NCBI GenBank assembly: GCA_026419785.1
Contig: JAODTK010002455.1
Coordinates: 62,001-126,000, forward strand
Reading direction: 5' to 3'
Length of the DNA: 64,000 bases
From: Sclerodactyla briareus
Taxonomy: Eukaryota > Echinodermata > Holothuroidea > Dendrochirotida > Sclerodactylidae
Numbering within the stretch: position 1 is the first letter of the stretch; each line of letters begins with the position of its first letter. Below are positions 45,741-57,944 of this stretch, in pieces. The notes beneath the pieces were generated by a model. It made no database searches and had not been told where the DNA came from. It worked only from the letters and a program-made list of their open reading frames with translations. The position numbers were made by a program, and so were the translations under genes.

Positions 45741-46835
45741 GGAATGACCATTACGTACCCGTTGTGCTTCACAAGTTATAAATGGCTTCTTCCCACGAAT
45801 ATTGTCGTTTCATGTTCACCAAAGTTATTGAATAAGAGATGATGGGATATATACGTATGGCGGGTCCCGCACGACATTTTTCTAGTCCATTTTCCTTACT
45901 ACTCCGGTGGCAATCAGTTGGAACAAGTTATCCTGTGAGAAGTTCAAGACTGCAACAGTATTGGTGTTTCTGATGTGACTGAACCATACTGGTATTCTGG
46001 GGGACACCTGTTATATGTATGGGTTAGCTCAGCTGTCCCGGTGTGGCCATGGGCAAGTCACATTCGCCTTCATTGCTTTGCCCACCCCTGTGAGCAATTG
46101 CGACATGGAGGAAGTTGAGTACAAGCATTGTTGGGAGTTCCCCAAACTCACACCTGAAATTGCCAGAGTGGATACCTGGGTCTCATTAATCAGAGAATAT
46201 TTTCTGTAAAACACTTTTTGAAGTAGAAAAGGGTATATTAATATGTGATATAACTAGTACCACTATAGTACATGGGGTGAGAAGACACCGAGATCCAGGC
46301 TTTATGCTGTACGTGGGGGGAGAGATGGGGTTAGAGGAAAATTTTTACGAAAATCTATTTTCATGGACAGAAATGACAATCATTAAACAGTTACCTACCG
46401 TTATGGAGATTTTGGGGGTGTGCACAGGGTGCAGCCTATAAAGTCTTGCTCCTGTTGTTGTTTACGGAATTGTTCAGTAAACAGCGTGATAGACATTCCC
46501 CGACCAAACCCGCTACGGAGAGTACGTTGGATCATAGGGTGGGACGGTTAGTTGGGAAATTGCCGTATCTTTCAGGAAGTAAATAGTATTCATACATCTA
46601 CAGAATACGTGATAATTGCTCATTATAACCTATCAGCTCAGTTCGAAGTCATCTGACTTACTACCTGGGAGAATGAAAATATACGCTTTCTACACAAACA
46701 TTCGGGGAAATGTTCCAACAAAACAATAAAACTAGGTAACATTGATTATATAAGAGTAATGTTTCATGCATCTATGCTATGTTAGCAGGACATGTCAAAG
46801 TGTTTCAAAATATTTTTTCAGAATAAAATTAACTT
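45741..46835. other. Intergenic stretch, possible SINE relic
   Basis: 46010-46210 includes 'gggttagctcagctg' and 'ggccatgggcaagtcac', which resemble a tRNA-derived SINE head and body. The remainder is unremarkable. Confidence 0.35.
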
Positions 46836-47130
46836 GAACAAGTTAGTATGCAATGCTGTATGATTATATCATGTTCCAACTACCCTGTGAGTCATTAGAC
46901 TTTGTTAACTAATTTGGCCTCTTAATTGCACAGATCTAAATCTGTACATATTATCGAAACATTACATTTAAGTTGTTTCTACCCTTGAAAACGAGCAGCA
47001 TTTCCATTTTGTGAAATTTCTCTTGAGATGCCTTGAAAACAAACATTTCCCCCTTATTCCAATCATGTTGAATGACTCCGTCTCAAAGTAATATGGTGGT
47101 AATACTGGAAAAAAAAAAAATACTCCTACT
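46836..47130 (+). repeat. ~300 bp direct repeat, left copy
   Basis: Runs from 'aagttagta..c.atgctgtat' to 'gaatgactccgtctcaaagtaat..ggtgg..atactgg' and the following 'atactcctactc'. It is repeated at 47627-47925 with about 85 percent identity. The pair brackets an L2-like fragment. Confidence 0.9.
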
Positions 47131-47149
47131 CCTAAACCGCTTCCCTCCT

Positions 47150-47626
47150 ACTCTAGGCACGCCCAACGGCTCGTTTCGCGCTCAAAAGTTTCCATATACA
47201 ACCGGTTTTACGATCTCTTCACTGGTTACCTGTCACTGAGAGGATTGAATTTAAAGTTTTCCTCCTCACTTATAAAGCCAGGAATGGTCTGGCCCCGCAG
47301 TACATCGTCGACCTCATCACACCCAAGCAGGCTTCATCTGGTGCTACTCTACGCTCATCCGCTACCTTCACCTTCAGATTGCTCCTGGCCCAGTTCCTCG
47401 TACGAGATATGGTGACCGTGCCTTCTCCGTGGCTGCCCCATCCCTCTGAACAAGCTCCCACATGAAATTCGTAATTCTGCAAGTCTACCAGTTTCAAGAA
47501 AAAAAACTCAAATCATTTCTTTTACTACAATAACTTTCTCCTTCTTTCATTGTAAAGCGCTTAGAAACACTTGTATTAAGCGCTATATAGGTGTAATTTT
47601 TTTTTTTTTTTTATTATTGAAAGTTA
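47150..47626 (+). mobile_element. Truncated L2-like LINE 3' end
   Basis: Encodes the typical ORF2 C-terminus in shifting frames: LHWLPVTERIEFKVFLLTYK, ARNGLAPQYIVDLI, TLRSSA, then YGDRAFS.AA-like and LN.LP.EIR-like text. The 3' end, 'attgtaaagcgcttagaaacacttgtattaagcgctatataggtgtaa' followed by poly-T and 'attattg', is the L2-type terminus. It is 5'-truncated and inactive. Confidence 0.88.
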
Positions 47627-47925
47627 GTAAGCCATGCTGTATGCATATATCATGTTCCAACTACCTTTGAGTCCTCCAGACCTTTGTAACTAATTTTGTG
47701 CCTCATTTAATTGCACCAGATCTAAATCTGTAATTTATCGAACAATACATTTTCGTTTTGTTGTTTACTTGAAAACGAGCAGAAAATTCTCTTGAGATGC
47801 CTTGAAAACAAACATTTTTCCCCTTTATTCTCCGTCAATGTTGAATGACTCCGTCTCAAAGTAATACGGTGGTTATACTGGGTAAAATACTCCTACTCTA
47901 CTTCGTCTCCTATCTCTTGTTGCTC
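47627..47925 (+). repeat. ~300 bp direct repeat, right copy
   Basis: Second copy of 46836-47130. It begins immediately after the LINE tail. It is too long for a target-site duplication. Confidence 0.9.
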
Positions 47926-48242
47926 TCCGAGTGAGCGTGGGGGGGGGGGGGGGCTCACCGACCCTTCTTGGCCTCTCCTACTAATAATATACTCTTGTTC
48001 AACTCTGACTACTGAAGCTACAAGGCGCCAGGTAACCTTTGGTCGAACCAACTTCTTGTTTACAGAAACCAAAACGTCAAACAAGCAAGTAAACAAGTAT
48101 TAATTGATCAGTAATCAGCCATACAAGAGATTATTAAATCCAGTGAACTCTACCGCCGATAAAATAGAGACAACCATAAGAAACGACACCATTCCATTCT
48201 ACACCATTCATTGCAACTGCAGCTGACGAACAAATATTCAAG
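47926..48242 (+). other. Possible 5' untranslated exon region
   Basis: A G-homopolymer lies at about 47939-47953. A strong donor, TTCAAG|GTAAGA, ends a possible exon at 48242 with no long ORF, as expected for a 5' UTR exon. The exon start is not determinable. The link to the coding-like exon at 48571 is inferred from order and strand. Confidence 0.3.
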
Positions 48243-48570
48243 GTAAGAACCTTCTTTTTTATTTTGTGTCAACATAAGTTATACCTGGAAGATGGCAGTG
48301 TGAGAACGATACATGTTAAGGGTACATGTTCATGTGTAGGTGTTACTGGCGGAGAGACATCAATTTATACATGACTTTCAGCTTACAGAAAGCAAACAGG
48401 TGCACTAATGGCGCTGAATCTTGATGATTCATAATGCCCAAGTTGCAGTAACCAACCATTTAAACACAATGCAAATAACTGGTAATGATCACCAGCTGAC
48501 CTTCGGCTTGAAATTGATTTATGTAATATCAATACTTAACATGACTAAAAAGCATTTTATTCTGCTGTAG

Positions 48571-48679
48571 AAAAATTTCACTGCCTCCAACTCCTAATGA
48601 CAATTTCGGCCAATGAAAGCTGGTCATACAATCTTATCAAGGCCCTGAAACGAAAAGAAACATTTGATCAGGCCATCAG
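48571..48679 (+). CDS. Candidate first coding exon, unknown protein
   Basis: A 109 bp segment has acceptor 'ttttattctgctgtag' and donor CAG|GTAAAT. An ATG at 48597 opens the frame MTISANESWSYNLIKALKRK followed by ETFDQAIR, leaving two bases. The residue pattern (amphipathic, K/E-rich) looks like real protein, possibly helical. I do not recognise the family. The frame is also open upstream of the ATG, so the start is a choice based on the first ATG. It lies 328 bp downstream of a possible non-coding exon. Confidence 0.4.
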
Positions 48680-48774
48680 GTAAATCCTAGCAGTTCATGA
48701 AGATTCTCCTCCAGAAGACCTGTCAACATTTTGTTTCGCTAACTGATAGTGATACTAATATTTCTGCCCATTCA

Positions 48775-48864
48775 GGAGACTACAGTCAGCATGAAGGTCC
48801 TCTGTTTCATACTCTCCTCTCCTGGCATTGGGCCATGGAGCCGCCGTCAGTGAAACTGAAGAAC
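48775..48864 (+). CDS. Candidate second exon, unknown protein
   Basis: A 90 bp segment has acceptor 'atatttctgcccattcag' and donor AAC|GTAAGT, after a 95 bp intron. Frame 3 is fully open (DYSQHEGPLFHTLLSWHWAM...). The frame in phase with the previous exon reads RLQSA, a stop, then SSVSYSPLLALGHGAAVSET. Given the single-base indels in other exons of this window, the true frame cannot be decided. A further open stretch at 48990-49099 (TIETLFQAFG...) could be a third exon or a repeat. Confidence 0.35.
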
Positions 48865-49394
48865 GTAAGTATAGATCTGCTTGCAATTGGGTGTACAGTG
48901 TATGTGGAGGACTCTTGGGACCCTAACCCCCCCCCCCCCCAACTGCAACTGCTCCATCATTCACTTCGCGGTAGGTATGTGCTTTCTAGTGACTATTGAG
49001 ACCCTGTTCCAAGCTTTTGGCACTAACATGTTGAAAGAATGTCAAAAGAAAGCTGTCCGGACAGCGAAACATCCCATTCCCACTTCCGATGACAGATGAT
49101 CTCGCGTTATCATCAATGTCCAGTCATGATTGCACGACCAGGGTTCCTAGGTGGATCAAGCAGACAGGCTATCCTTCATTTGGACTTGGGAAGATTGCAC
49201 TAGCAAAAACATAATCAATAAATGCAAATCTGCAACTTAGCGCTTTTTGGGCCACAGAAGGTTCTTATAGTAAGGTCTGATCTTTTAGATCATGTTCCAG
49301 AAGTCTGATGATGTGAGAGTCACTAGCACCCCATCTAACCCCACCCAGTTACATATAGATACTGACACTAAAACTATTATATTGATGACGGCGA

Positions 49395-50300
49395 TCTTGT
49401 TTCTTTAAAATCGACGAGAGAACACGAGAGATTTCAAACAGGCCAATCCCTATGTGCACACATCACGAGCGGCGTGGGTCCAGCCTTATAGGGCCCTGGA
49501 AGCTATAGTATATCAGATGCTCTCTATGTAATCTGAGGCTCCATTTCGGACCCACTCTAGAAAATTATCAGGACGATTCATACAATTATGTGCATCATAA
49601 AAGAGACGTTTTGGAAATATAATTAATGGCTTAGATCCCCCCCAGTCATGTCCGCCCTTAGGATGTAGCGTCGGCTATACTTCTGTGTTGCCATAGGCCA
49701 CTACAAAATAAAACCCGAATGTGCGCGTAGCACGATGCCTCTTCGGCGTGGGTTCAGGGCCCGGCTTAGGGCCCTCCGGCTCTCTAGTGCAATTTGAGGT
49801 TTTGGAGGGAAACATTTTATGTGATTTCGATAGACCAGCTTCAGACATCAACAAAACATACCTATATTACTATGCATCATGAAATAGACATCTTCGAATA
49901 GCAATAGGTACACCTTTCAAGTCACCACTCATATCGCCCTTCTATGTAGGCGGCGGGCTCTTTCTGTGTGTGCCATAACCACAGAACAAACACGAATGTG
50001 CGCGTATATTGCCCTCACGACGCGTAGCGTGAAGTCTCTAACGGCGCCGGGTCGAGTATGCTGGGCCCGCCTTCTGGCCCTGGAATCTGTGGATTCTAGA
50101 TGCTCCCTATTGTTTCTGGGCTCTTTTGAACATTTCATCGCGATTTTTGTTTGACGATATTCTAGACATTATCCGACGATTAATATAATTCTCGCATCAT
50201 GAAAGAGACATCTTGAATATAATGTTCTAGCCAAGTCATATCGCTTATGATTACGGCGGGGCTATTTTTTTTTTTTTTTCTGTGTTGCGGGTTGTGCTGT
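49395..50300 (+). repeat. ~300 bp tandem array, three units
   Basis: Units are marked by 'catcatgaaagagacatctt' near 49597, 49877 and 50198, and by 'aatgtgcgcgta...cacgacgc' text with 'ggcgtgggtccag....ggccctgg'. They are diverged. The last ends in a poly-T run at about 50264-50280. Confidence 0.75.
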
Positions 50301-50930
50301 GGTTACTGCGTAGATTCCAAGCAGAAGCTATATGATAAATATTATTCTGTGTATTTATTTATTGCCATTTGAATGGTCAGATTTTACTACTACCAGTTTA
50401 GACATAACACATACAGCCCAATAAATGTGAAGCTGAAACTCCGGTCCTCTGGTTTCAAACGGATTTTAAACACATAGGAGGCCTGACAATTATACAATTA
50501 AACAGTCCACTCTTAGGATCGTTTTAGATTAACATTATGATTACCTTCCAAAATCAAATCCCCTTCTCAAGATGAGGTCAAGTCTTAAAATGATCCTAGT
50601 GCCTAGTGGACCATTGTGTGAGAAACTGCAAAATGCATCTCTCCGACAAATAAAATTTGATTTTCAGATGGCTTGCTCAGTGGTTTATCATGAAGAGTGG
50701 CACTTTCGGGGTGTTCAGGAATTTCCAGGTCAACGGTCCGAGGGGCAATAGGCAGTGTCTGTTTCAAACTGTAGACTCAATAATGCAAGTTGCATGTTTT
50801 ATGGAGCTGGGACCAAAGTTGGAACATAATGTTCATGACTGCTGGGTGACTCTTTGACCACTCGAATTCAAGGTCCAAAGTCATTGAAGGAGCCTAATGC
50901 GCTAGGTGGGTTTAAAACTGCATCACGTAT
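50301..50930. other. Non-coding stretch
   Basis: Repeat-like text ('aaatgcatctctccgacaaataaaatttgattttcag', 'gggtgttcaggaattt.caggtcaa') similar in style to 51540-52400. No gene is supported. Confidence 0.4.
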
Positions 50931-51420
50931 CTTCTACAATCAGTTGATTAACCATGAGCTCGCTATTGTCTTTTTTAAGAAATTGAATATTGTTAATTTT
51001 GATGATATCGTGAAATACTCAAACATCGATTTTTATGTTCCAGCTGCTCATGAACTCATTGTCCTCCTTCAGTTTCAACCCCTTCACTAGAATACCCTTA
51101 CTTTAATACTAAGGAACAATCTCGATTATTGATTCGTCCCTACTGCAGATTCAGGTCAACCCAGAGGACTATTCGTTATGCGGGACCTACCGCATGGAGT
51201 AGGCCTAATCTTCCTGCGGATCTTAGAACAATCCCCATTCCCAAGTTTCCAACGAAGTTAAGGAAACCCTCCAGTGCCCCCCCAGCAAACGTACACAGGT
51301 CTGTGCGCCTCTTCTGGGTGAGAGGGGTCTGCGGTAGCCGGGGGGGGGGGGTTGGTCATTGTGGTGTATTGTTTTTGTTTGCGTTTCTATGTTGACTATT
51401 GTAGGGTTCTGCTTTAACAA
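50931..51420 (+). mobile_element. LINE 3' end relic
   Basis: Shifting frames give KKLNIVNFDDIVKYSN, then TQRTIRYAGPTAWSRPNLPA followed by DLRTIP...FPTKLRK. The T(I)RYAGP..W..LP...R.I....F...L(R)K pattern is the usual end of a LINE ORF2. It is followed by G-rich and T-rich 3' sequence and an A-run at about 51439-51450. Confidence 0.7.
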
Positions 51421-52510
51421 GCTCTGAGTAATTTTTCAAAAAAAAAAAGGTAAGAACCCCCCAACCTGCATATTCACTGCTTTTGGTATTACATCAAGTC
51501 TTTTTCTGGTTGAGATAAAAGTTGAAGTTTGTTAATAGACTAGTAAATACCTTTGGAGTGTTCCAGATCATAGGTCATTAAGGTAGCCCACATTGGCACT
51601 TCTGTTCAAATGGTTAATGCGGATTGTAAGTTTTGGGGCCCTTAAATAGTCTGTGCTTTGATGGATGTTGGATCAAATTGGACACCTATTCCACACCTGG
51701 GTGACTATCAACCATTTGAAGGTCAAATCAAAGGTCTTCGAGGATCCCAATTGCCATGTGTGGAATTGCGCAAAATGTATATCTCCCTATATATCAAATT
51801 TGATTGTTTCGCTGCTTGAACAGTGTTATCATTGACTAGTATCTTCAGGGTTTTCCGAATTTCACAGGTTAGGGTCATTTGAATGGCGTATAGACAATTC
51901 TGTCCAATTGTACATTAGTGTGCAATTGCATATCATCCAGCCACATTTTGCCTTTTCGCTGCCCAATTGGTTCACGCTTGGCAGACTGTTGGTCAACATT
52001 GGACGGAATGTTCAATGTCTTCTAGGCATCCTTTACCTCAATGATGGCAGGTTACTTGGTCAATCATTATAGGCCATAATAGGCCACTGTGGGGAAAAGG
52101 CTGCTCCTTCGAATCAATTTGAATTGTCACAATGTTTGGTCAGTGTTTATCAATTGACGAGTGGTCCTTGAGAGGGCTTGTTTGGGCATGTAAGGTCAAA
52201 GGTCATTAGAAGAGGCGTGATGTGACATTTTAAATCCGATGCGAATATTGTCTTTTCCGGGACGCCTAATTTAATTTTATCATGCCGTTGATGGATGTGA
52301 CCCAAATTGCATTGACCTATGATGCGATCAGTCTGCAAAAACATAGACAATAACTTTGTTACATTTGTACATTTGAGCTGACTATCTTTCGAAATTGGTG
52401 CTTCTAGTTGCAATGTTTATGTTCATCTGCCCTAGGGTTTTCGGTTTTATCTGACGATATTGGACTTTTACAACAACTTTTACCCTCACTAGGTATGTGA
52501 AACGATTTAT
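51421..52510. other. Non-coding repeat-like stretch
   Basis: Loose repeats containing 'aaggtcaaa.gtcatt', 'ttgcgcaaaatgtatatctccctat' and 'gggtcattt'. No gene is supported. Confidence 0.4.
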
Positions 52511-52515
52511 TATCA

Positions 52516-52568
52516 TGGGGTCTAGGGGGGGGGGGGGGACGGGGGGGGGGGGGGGGGGTGGGGGGCTG
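52516..52568 (+). repeat. G-tract cluster
   Basis: Three long G runs separated by AC and T within about 50 bp. The tract could form G-quadruplexes and is prone to sequencing length errors. Confidence 0.9.
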
Positions 52569-54280
52569 TCTACAGTGATCTCATCGGGGATTATAGTACA
52601 TCAGGGCCATATACACCAGGTGGGGCCGTGGCCGGTGCCCATCACCTCCACCCATGTTATTCTGGATAGCGCAACGACCACAACATCAACGCCAACGGGT
52701 CGGGGCCCACTAACCTTTTGCCTCCCTCTGTAGCCTATCTATGATTGCAACCAGTGACCCAAGGCCCGAACGACGGGAGAGATCACAGTGTGGAGTACGA
52801 GGTAACTTGGCCGTATGCTCGCGAGCACCAGATGTACCATGCACCGTCGGGTGAGGCTAAGCACGACTAAGCGCTGATGGTGCCAGGCCGAAGTTCCTGC
52901 CCCAAGGGGGTTGACCAGGGAGTATATGGGTACCTGATGTGCCAGCGATAAGGGCTCAACCGGCACTGGAATACTCTGTGTCGACAAGCATGTCCAGCGA
53001 TCGGTCGATCCAGCCACGGTCGAATTCCTCGCAAATTCAGAGTTATCTAAACATCTACCCTGTTGAATATGTGGTTCTCAAGAACGGAGGCTGCCCTTGG
53101 GCGTATAGAGACTCCCCGGGGCCTTTTTTGGGGGAGCCTGACCCTGTCTGGTCTGTACGAATTAGATACCTCGTCTGAAATGTGTCATTTACAGCCTAAT
53201 TAAGGTATCCTGTTGATGGTTGTCATCTAAAAATGGAGAAATTATGTACATTTGGCTGTACAAAAGTAAATTGTTATTCAAGGCTAATACCGAGATCTAA
53301 ACCGCTGGAACAATAATTAGAACTTGATTATATTCGTCGTAAGACGGTATACTTAGATTACTGTTATTAGAAACGCATTAGTCCATGCAGCATTTTCCCC
53401 TCTATATATGATAGAGGAGAACGAATAAATTCCATGTCATTTGAATAGTTTTCCAGCATTTGCAACATTGAATGCTGATACTGCACAATCTGCAATTGAA
53501 TAATGCTATACATCACTGCATTGTCATTAACTGAGAACATTCAGCACACAACACAGATCTTTGGAGATGAGAGCAGTATCAATCAGAAATATTTTTGAAT
53601 GCTCCTTGTTCTGTATCTTGTCCAGAACAATTTTGATAATTCAGAGGAATTAGCGTGATACCGGCCTAGCACCTTATCAATTAACAGCTGTCAACAGATC
53701 ACAAATATTGCAATAGACGAGTTGCAGTCAGTTTTAACCGGTTAATTGCAATAAAACCACATGGCCTATGGACGTTTATTTCCGTACATGAATACAGGTC
53801 ATCCCTCCACCACACGCCATTCTGTGGACATTGCCATTGTTAATTAATACGAATCTACGATTATGAAGGTCATCTGCCGTTTAAACATGATTTGCGGAGT
53901 TGGCAGCAAGAGAACAATTGGAAGAAACACAGTGTGTAAACTCTAACCATCTTGTGGCGTGTGTGTTGTGTGGCGGAGGGGGTGTGGTTACATAGCCCTT
54001 GGTTTGCAGTGCGTGTGGTGTTTGGCAATTGCAGATGACTATCGCCTACACACAACCACAAATTACCGTTAGTTAACACCATGAGTAAGTAGTTATGTTT
54101 TGACTTGCTCTTATTTAGATTATAATCCCTAAAAAAAATATAAAGCCTTTCGGACATTATATGATAACAGTGATAATGAGATGGACAACATGCCATTAGG
54201 TTAGGTAATCTCCGGCATAGTAATCTCCAAAGCGCCCCATTCGGCATTTGATAGAGGAAAGTTGGTGTGCAGAAACAAAA
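52569..54280. other. Intergenic stretch
   Basis: A GC-richer part at 52600-53180 has protein-like fragments (YGYLMCQR, LNRHWNTLCRQACPAIGRSS) in disrupted frames. It is probably an unidentified retroelement relic. The rest is AT-rich. A 186-codon antisense frame at 53870-54430 has no recognisable domain. Confidence 0.4.
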
Positions 54281-54985
54281 CAATTTTAAGTCATGTAGCC
54301 CTCTTGAAGGCGTTCTCCGCGCGCCGCCGCATGCTTGAAGGGAGCTTGTTCCATTTGAATAAGTCCTTGGAATTAGGAGCTCTTTGCGCATCGACAGGGC
54401 AAGATAATATTTTTTGAATGATTGCGACACATTGGAACGAGTTCACTAATGGGACCGAAAATCCCATGAGTGAGGGAGCTTCTAATTCGCCAAGAAGAAT
54501 TTTATGGCAGGTGGTGATGTCAGCAAAATCTCTCCTTGTCCGAGAACCCCTTTCAGAGATGACTAATATCATTATGCTATCGGCAGGCCCTGTAGGAGTG
54601 ACAAATCCACCAGCTCTGTTTTTACCCTTTTCAGTTTTTCTTTTACATTATAAGGGGACCAAATGTGGGAGGCATATTCTAAGTTGAGGACGCACATAAA
54701 TATTATGAGCAGCTTCTTTAACGTGTCTAGGACAACCTTGAATTTCTGGAGAGAAATTCAATGACCGGTAGCCTAGCAGCAATGTGGATCACTAGGAGGA
54801 TCCAGGACACACTGGAATCTGAAATCTCCCAGATATGAGTGGGGGATTGACAGTGCTGAGGTCGAGTTGGTGGCCGGAGAGACTATAACCGAACTTATAG
54901 GACTCAGTCTTAAAGGGTAATTGGTGAAGCTACGGCCTTAGATGGGAGAAACATACCCCATCTTTCAACCACATTGTCAAGGGAG
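54280..54985 (-). mobile_element. Decayed CR1/Jockey-like LINE, RT C-terminus
   Basis: On the minus strand, shifting frames give CVLNLEYASHIWSPYNVKEK followed by LKRV (the R(P)xLEYAS.(V/I)W.P......(L).(K)VQ motif of CR1-type RTs), then, after a gap, FKWNKLPSSMRRRAENAFKR, the usual WN.LP..VV.A...N.FK. ending. Frames are broken, so it is inactive. Confidence 0.78.
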
Positions 54986-57425
54986 GTCAATCAGCCTGGA
55001 GTTCTCTTTGTCGTCAGGGAGTCCCACCTCGTACGAAAATACGTCATCACACTCGCAAAACAGTCTGACGATTTTCATGATGATATCTAGAGCTGCCATA
55101 CAATACCTACCGGACCATGCAGCTACCCGCACAAAATTTTAGCATGAGGGGATCAACGGTTCAGGATATATCACATGCACAAATAACAGGCAGATAGACA
55201 CACAAACACCCAGACACATCCAAGGTGACACATTAGGTTGATGTTTCGTTGACAAATATCAAATAGACAACACGGGCCATTGTGTATGACAACATAACAG
55301 TCACGTCGAGCGACTATGGAGTGTTGATGTTTTGTCCATGCTGTGGCATCAGGGCCGATCCCAAGCATTGAAAGGTCACTGGGCACAGGGAGGAGAACTA
55401 CACTGCATCAGCTTCTAGAAGGCCCGACCAGTGACCATGTAAACCATGCCCAATATGAATGCAATCACGCAGAGGGGAGCTGCGTTACAAGAAGGTATAT
55501 CAGACGAACATACAAAAATTATTAAGTGAGACAGAGGGTCAGGGAGGAAGAAACCTCATAGATGACCTGAAAACCACTACAACCCGACACGAATACAAAC
55601 AGAACTGAAGAACGAATCAATACTATCCTAGAAAAGCATTAACACTCTCAAGACCAACACATCTTCAGGAGGCTGTACCACTCATCTGCATCGAGCACCA
55701 TCTTTGGCAGAAAACATACTTCTGATATCTAACCTCAACATTGTTCAAGGACTTGAAATGATTACCCCTATAAAGTCAGTAACATTAGAAAATTCAAGTA
55801 AGTTTGAAGTAAAGCGTTTCATCAAAACCATGGACAATTTTCCAAAAAACCTGAATCAATCTCCCTCGCTCCTCACCTCCACACTCGCTCCAATGAAGTG
55901 AAACCGATACACTTCAATCTTTCCTCATAGCAAATCTCTTGGACCCTTGATTCATCTGGAAGCCTTCCTGAATGTTCTCAATTGACAACTTACCTTTCGA
56001 GAAATAGGGATTCCACACTTGATCGGAAAAAAATACCACTGTTTGAACAACCAACACTTAATAAAATTGAAATTACGTTTGATTCGCCAAGAATCCAATT
56101 ACCTTACCTAGCAGCTTCCGAACACTGCTTAGAAGGCTTCAACGTAAATTGAAATCACACCACGAGCTTTCCCTGATTTACTGCATGAATATCTGACCAA
56201 GTGGTTTTTGTCTCGCGTGAAACAACCACTGGTCGCAAAAGAAGACTAGCAGTTCATGACCACTTTGTATACAGACCCTCTTTATCCAAGTATGTTTCAA
56301 TTTAGGTATCGATGACCTTGGAATATAATTACACGGACACAGGAAATGAGTACAAAATCAGGGTCAATTTAAAAGGGGGGCTTGTGTATATGTCTCTTAT
56401 AATCAAATGTATTTCCTTTAAAAACATGGGATGTTCCCACATTTATTCAGCTATCAGGTTCCTGTATTAAGAAAATTGAGACAATATGCATCAGATACTG
56501 TAGAAACAAATCAAATGTGTAAACATGGCGAGCGTCATGAGTGTCCTCGCCTGCACGTCTCTTGTATCAGTCACCACACGAACAAACAAAATAACTCAAT
56601 ATGTTGACATTGTGCAGACACACACACAAACAAACAAGAGTGAACGACTACGTCTCTCTGATTTCTAGGTTATGTATTCAAAGTCCATAGAAGAAAATCA
56701 CGTTGTAACATACTCGAATGTCTGTCGAATTTATTCCTATTATGTCGGATTAGCAATGTCATGGAGCCCCCAGCTTACAGAATATAATCTAGTTATTTTG
56801 CTCGTTTACTATGTCAGTGCACTGACATCCCTAAGGTAAGGTTGGGTATATATCCAACAACTGAACAAAAAAAAGCTTATCTTACTTCTGTGTGCGCACC
56901 GAGTTTCACCAACACATTTCAACAGAATGTTCACAGCCTAATCCTTCCTGAGAACAGGTTAAAAGATTTCGCAGGAGGCCCACTGCCTGGCCCTCACTGG
57001 TGCCACCTTTGAGAGTACTGTATTGTGAATGGTAGATTGCCACCAGAATAACCCAAGCATTTGTAGTAATTTTTGTAAATTTGTTGTAATCTCAGGTTGA
57101 ATATTTACCATACAGATTACAGATGGTTCTTTTTCAGACCCGACTTTTTGTCTCAGACGAACTCTAAATAATCAGGGTCTTCTGTCTTCTCTGTTCACCT
57201 CCTCCAGATCAACTGAGAACCAAAATCCATCATTCTAGCTCATGGCTTCAGCATTCAGTTCACACAGGACTCAACTTTTTTTTTTCGCCCAACTGATTAG
57301 CTAAGACCCAACTGGTTATTGAAGGGCCCCATTCCCCTGTACTAGTGAATTGAGGGCCTGTTCTGACTCCTAACTTTGGAAGTCCTTTAGCCTCCTCTAG
57401 GCTTAGAGAAAGTTTGATTAGGACC
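54986..57425. other. Intergenic stretch, nothing recognised
   Basis: AT-rich sequence with short frames only. It lies downstream of GPN3. Confidence 0.5.
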
Positions 57426-57692
57426 CTAACCTATACGCCGCCTAACTTTGTCCACCTCTCCCCGTTCAACAAATTGTACATGCCTCTCAGTAATTCTCCT
57501 ACCAAGCTTTCTAAACAGATCAGTCAAGAACCAATCCAGACCTGCTGCCAGATTTATCCGCAACACTATTGCTCGAATAAAGTGTACGCTTCTCTCATCC
57601 TCTTGCCTGAGCCTACTTGCCCGCTCACACATTTTTCTTGTTTCCTGGCTAACAGAAGACTCTTCCGACCTCCAGCCAAATTTTTGGTTCAA
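57426..57692 (-). other. Unassigned 88-codon ORF just downstream of GPN3
   Basis: A minus-strand frame starting 77 bp after the GPN3 stop. It reads QKFGWRSEESSVSQETRKM... and ends ...QFVERGEVDKVRRRIG. It lacks an ATG at the start and is preceded by an in-frame stop. The charge pattern looks protein-like. It could be chance coding in a 3' UTR, a retroelement fragment, or an exon of another gene. I do not recognise it. Confidence 0.2.
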
Positions 57693-57768
57693 TCCCGGGC
57701 ATCATCCATCCCCTGACGTTCTCCGACTCTGACCTAATGAGTGCACTGTGTAGGTGCTGTTTCCTCCT

Positions 57769-57944
57769 CTACGATCCGCCATCCTCCCAGCCTTCATCCT
57801 CTTCATCTGGTTCATGAGGTACCCCCAACCTCCTGCTCCTCATCGACTGTAGAGCAGAGTCTATGGTGAAGAGGGAGCTCCCCAAACGAGTGTTCCTTCG
57901 AGATGTCCCCAAGGCAGGAACTTCACCAGACTGAAGTCCTCAAT
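57769..57944 (-). CDS. GPN3: GPN3 last exon with frame breaks
   Basis: The acceptor (minus) is 'cttctag'. It opens IEDFSLVKFLP, matching IDDYSMVRFLP, then in other frames GDISKEHSFGEL, LFTIDSALQ, DEEQEVG and VPHEPDEEDEGWEDGGS, then TAG. The order matches the end of GPN3 (a serine/acidic patch, a helix ..L..ID.A.Q, then an acidic tail). At least three single-base shifts are needed over 176 bp. The stop at 57769-57771 is in the last frame and is plausible for an acidic C-terminus. Confidence 0.82.

Noticed and set aside
53870-54430. Longest ORF in the window (186 codons, minus strand)
   Set aside because: No domain is recognisable. Its start overlaps a LINE relic whose RT sequence is in other frames. 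It looks like a chance frame.
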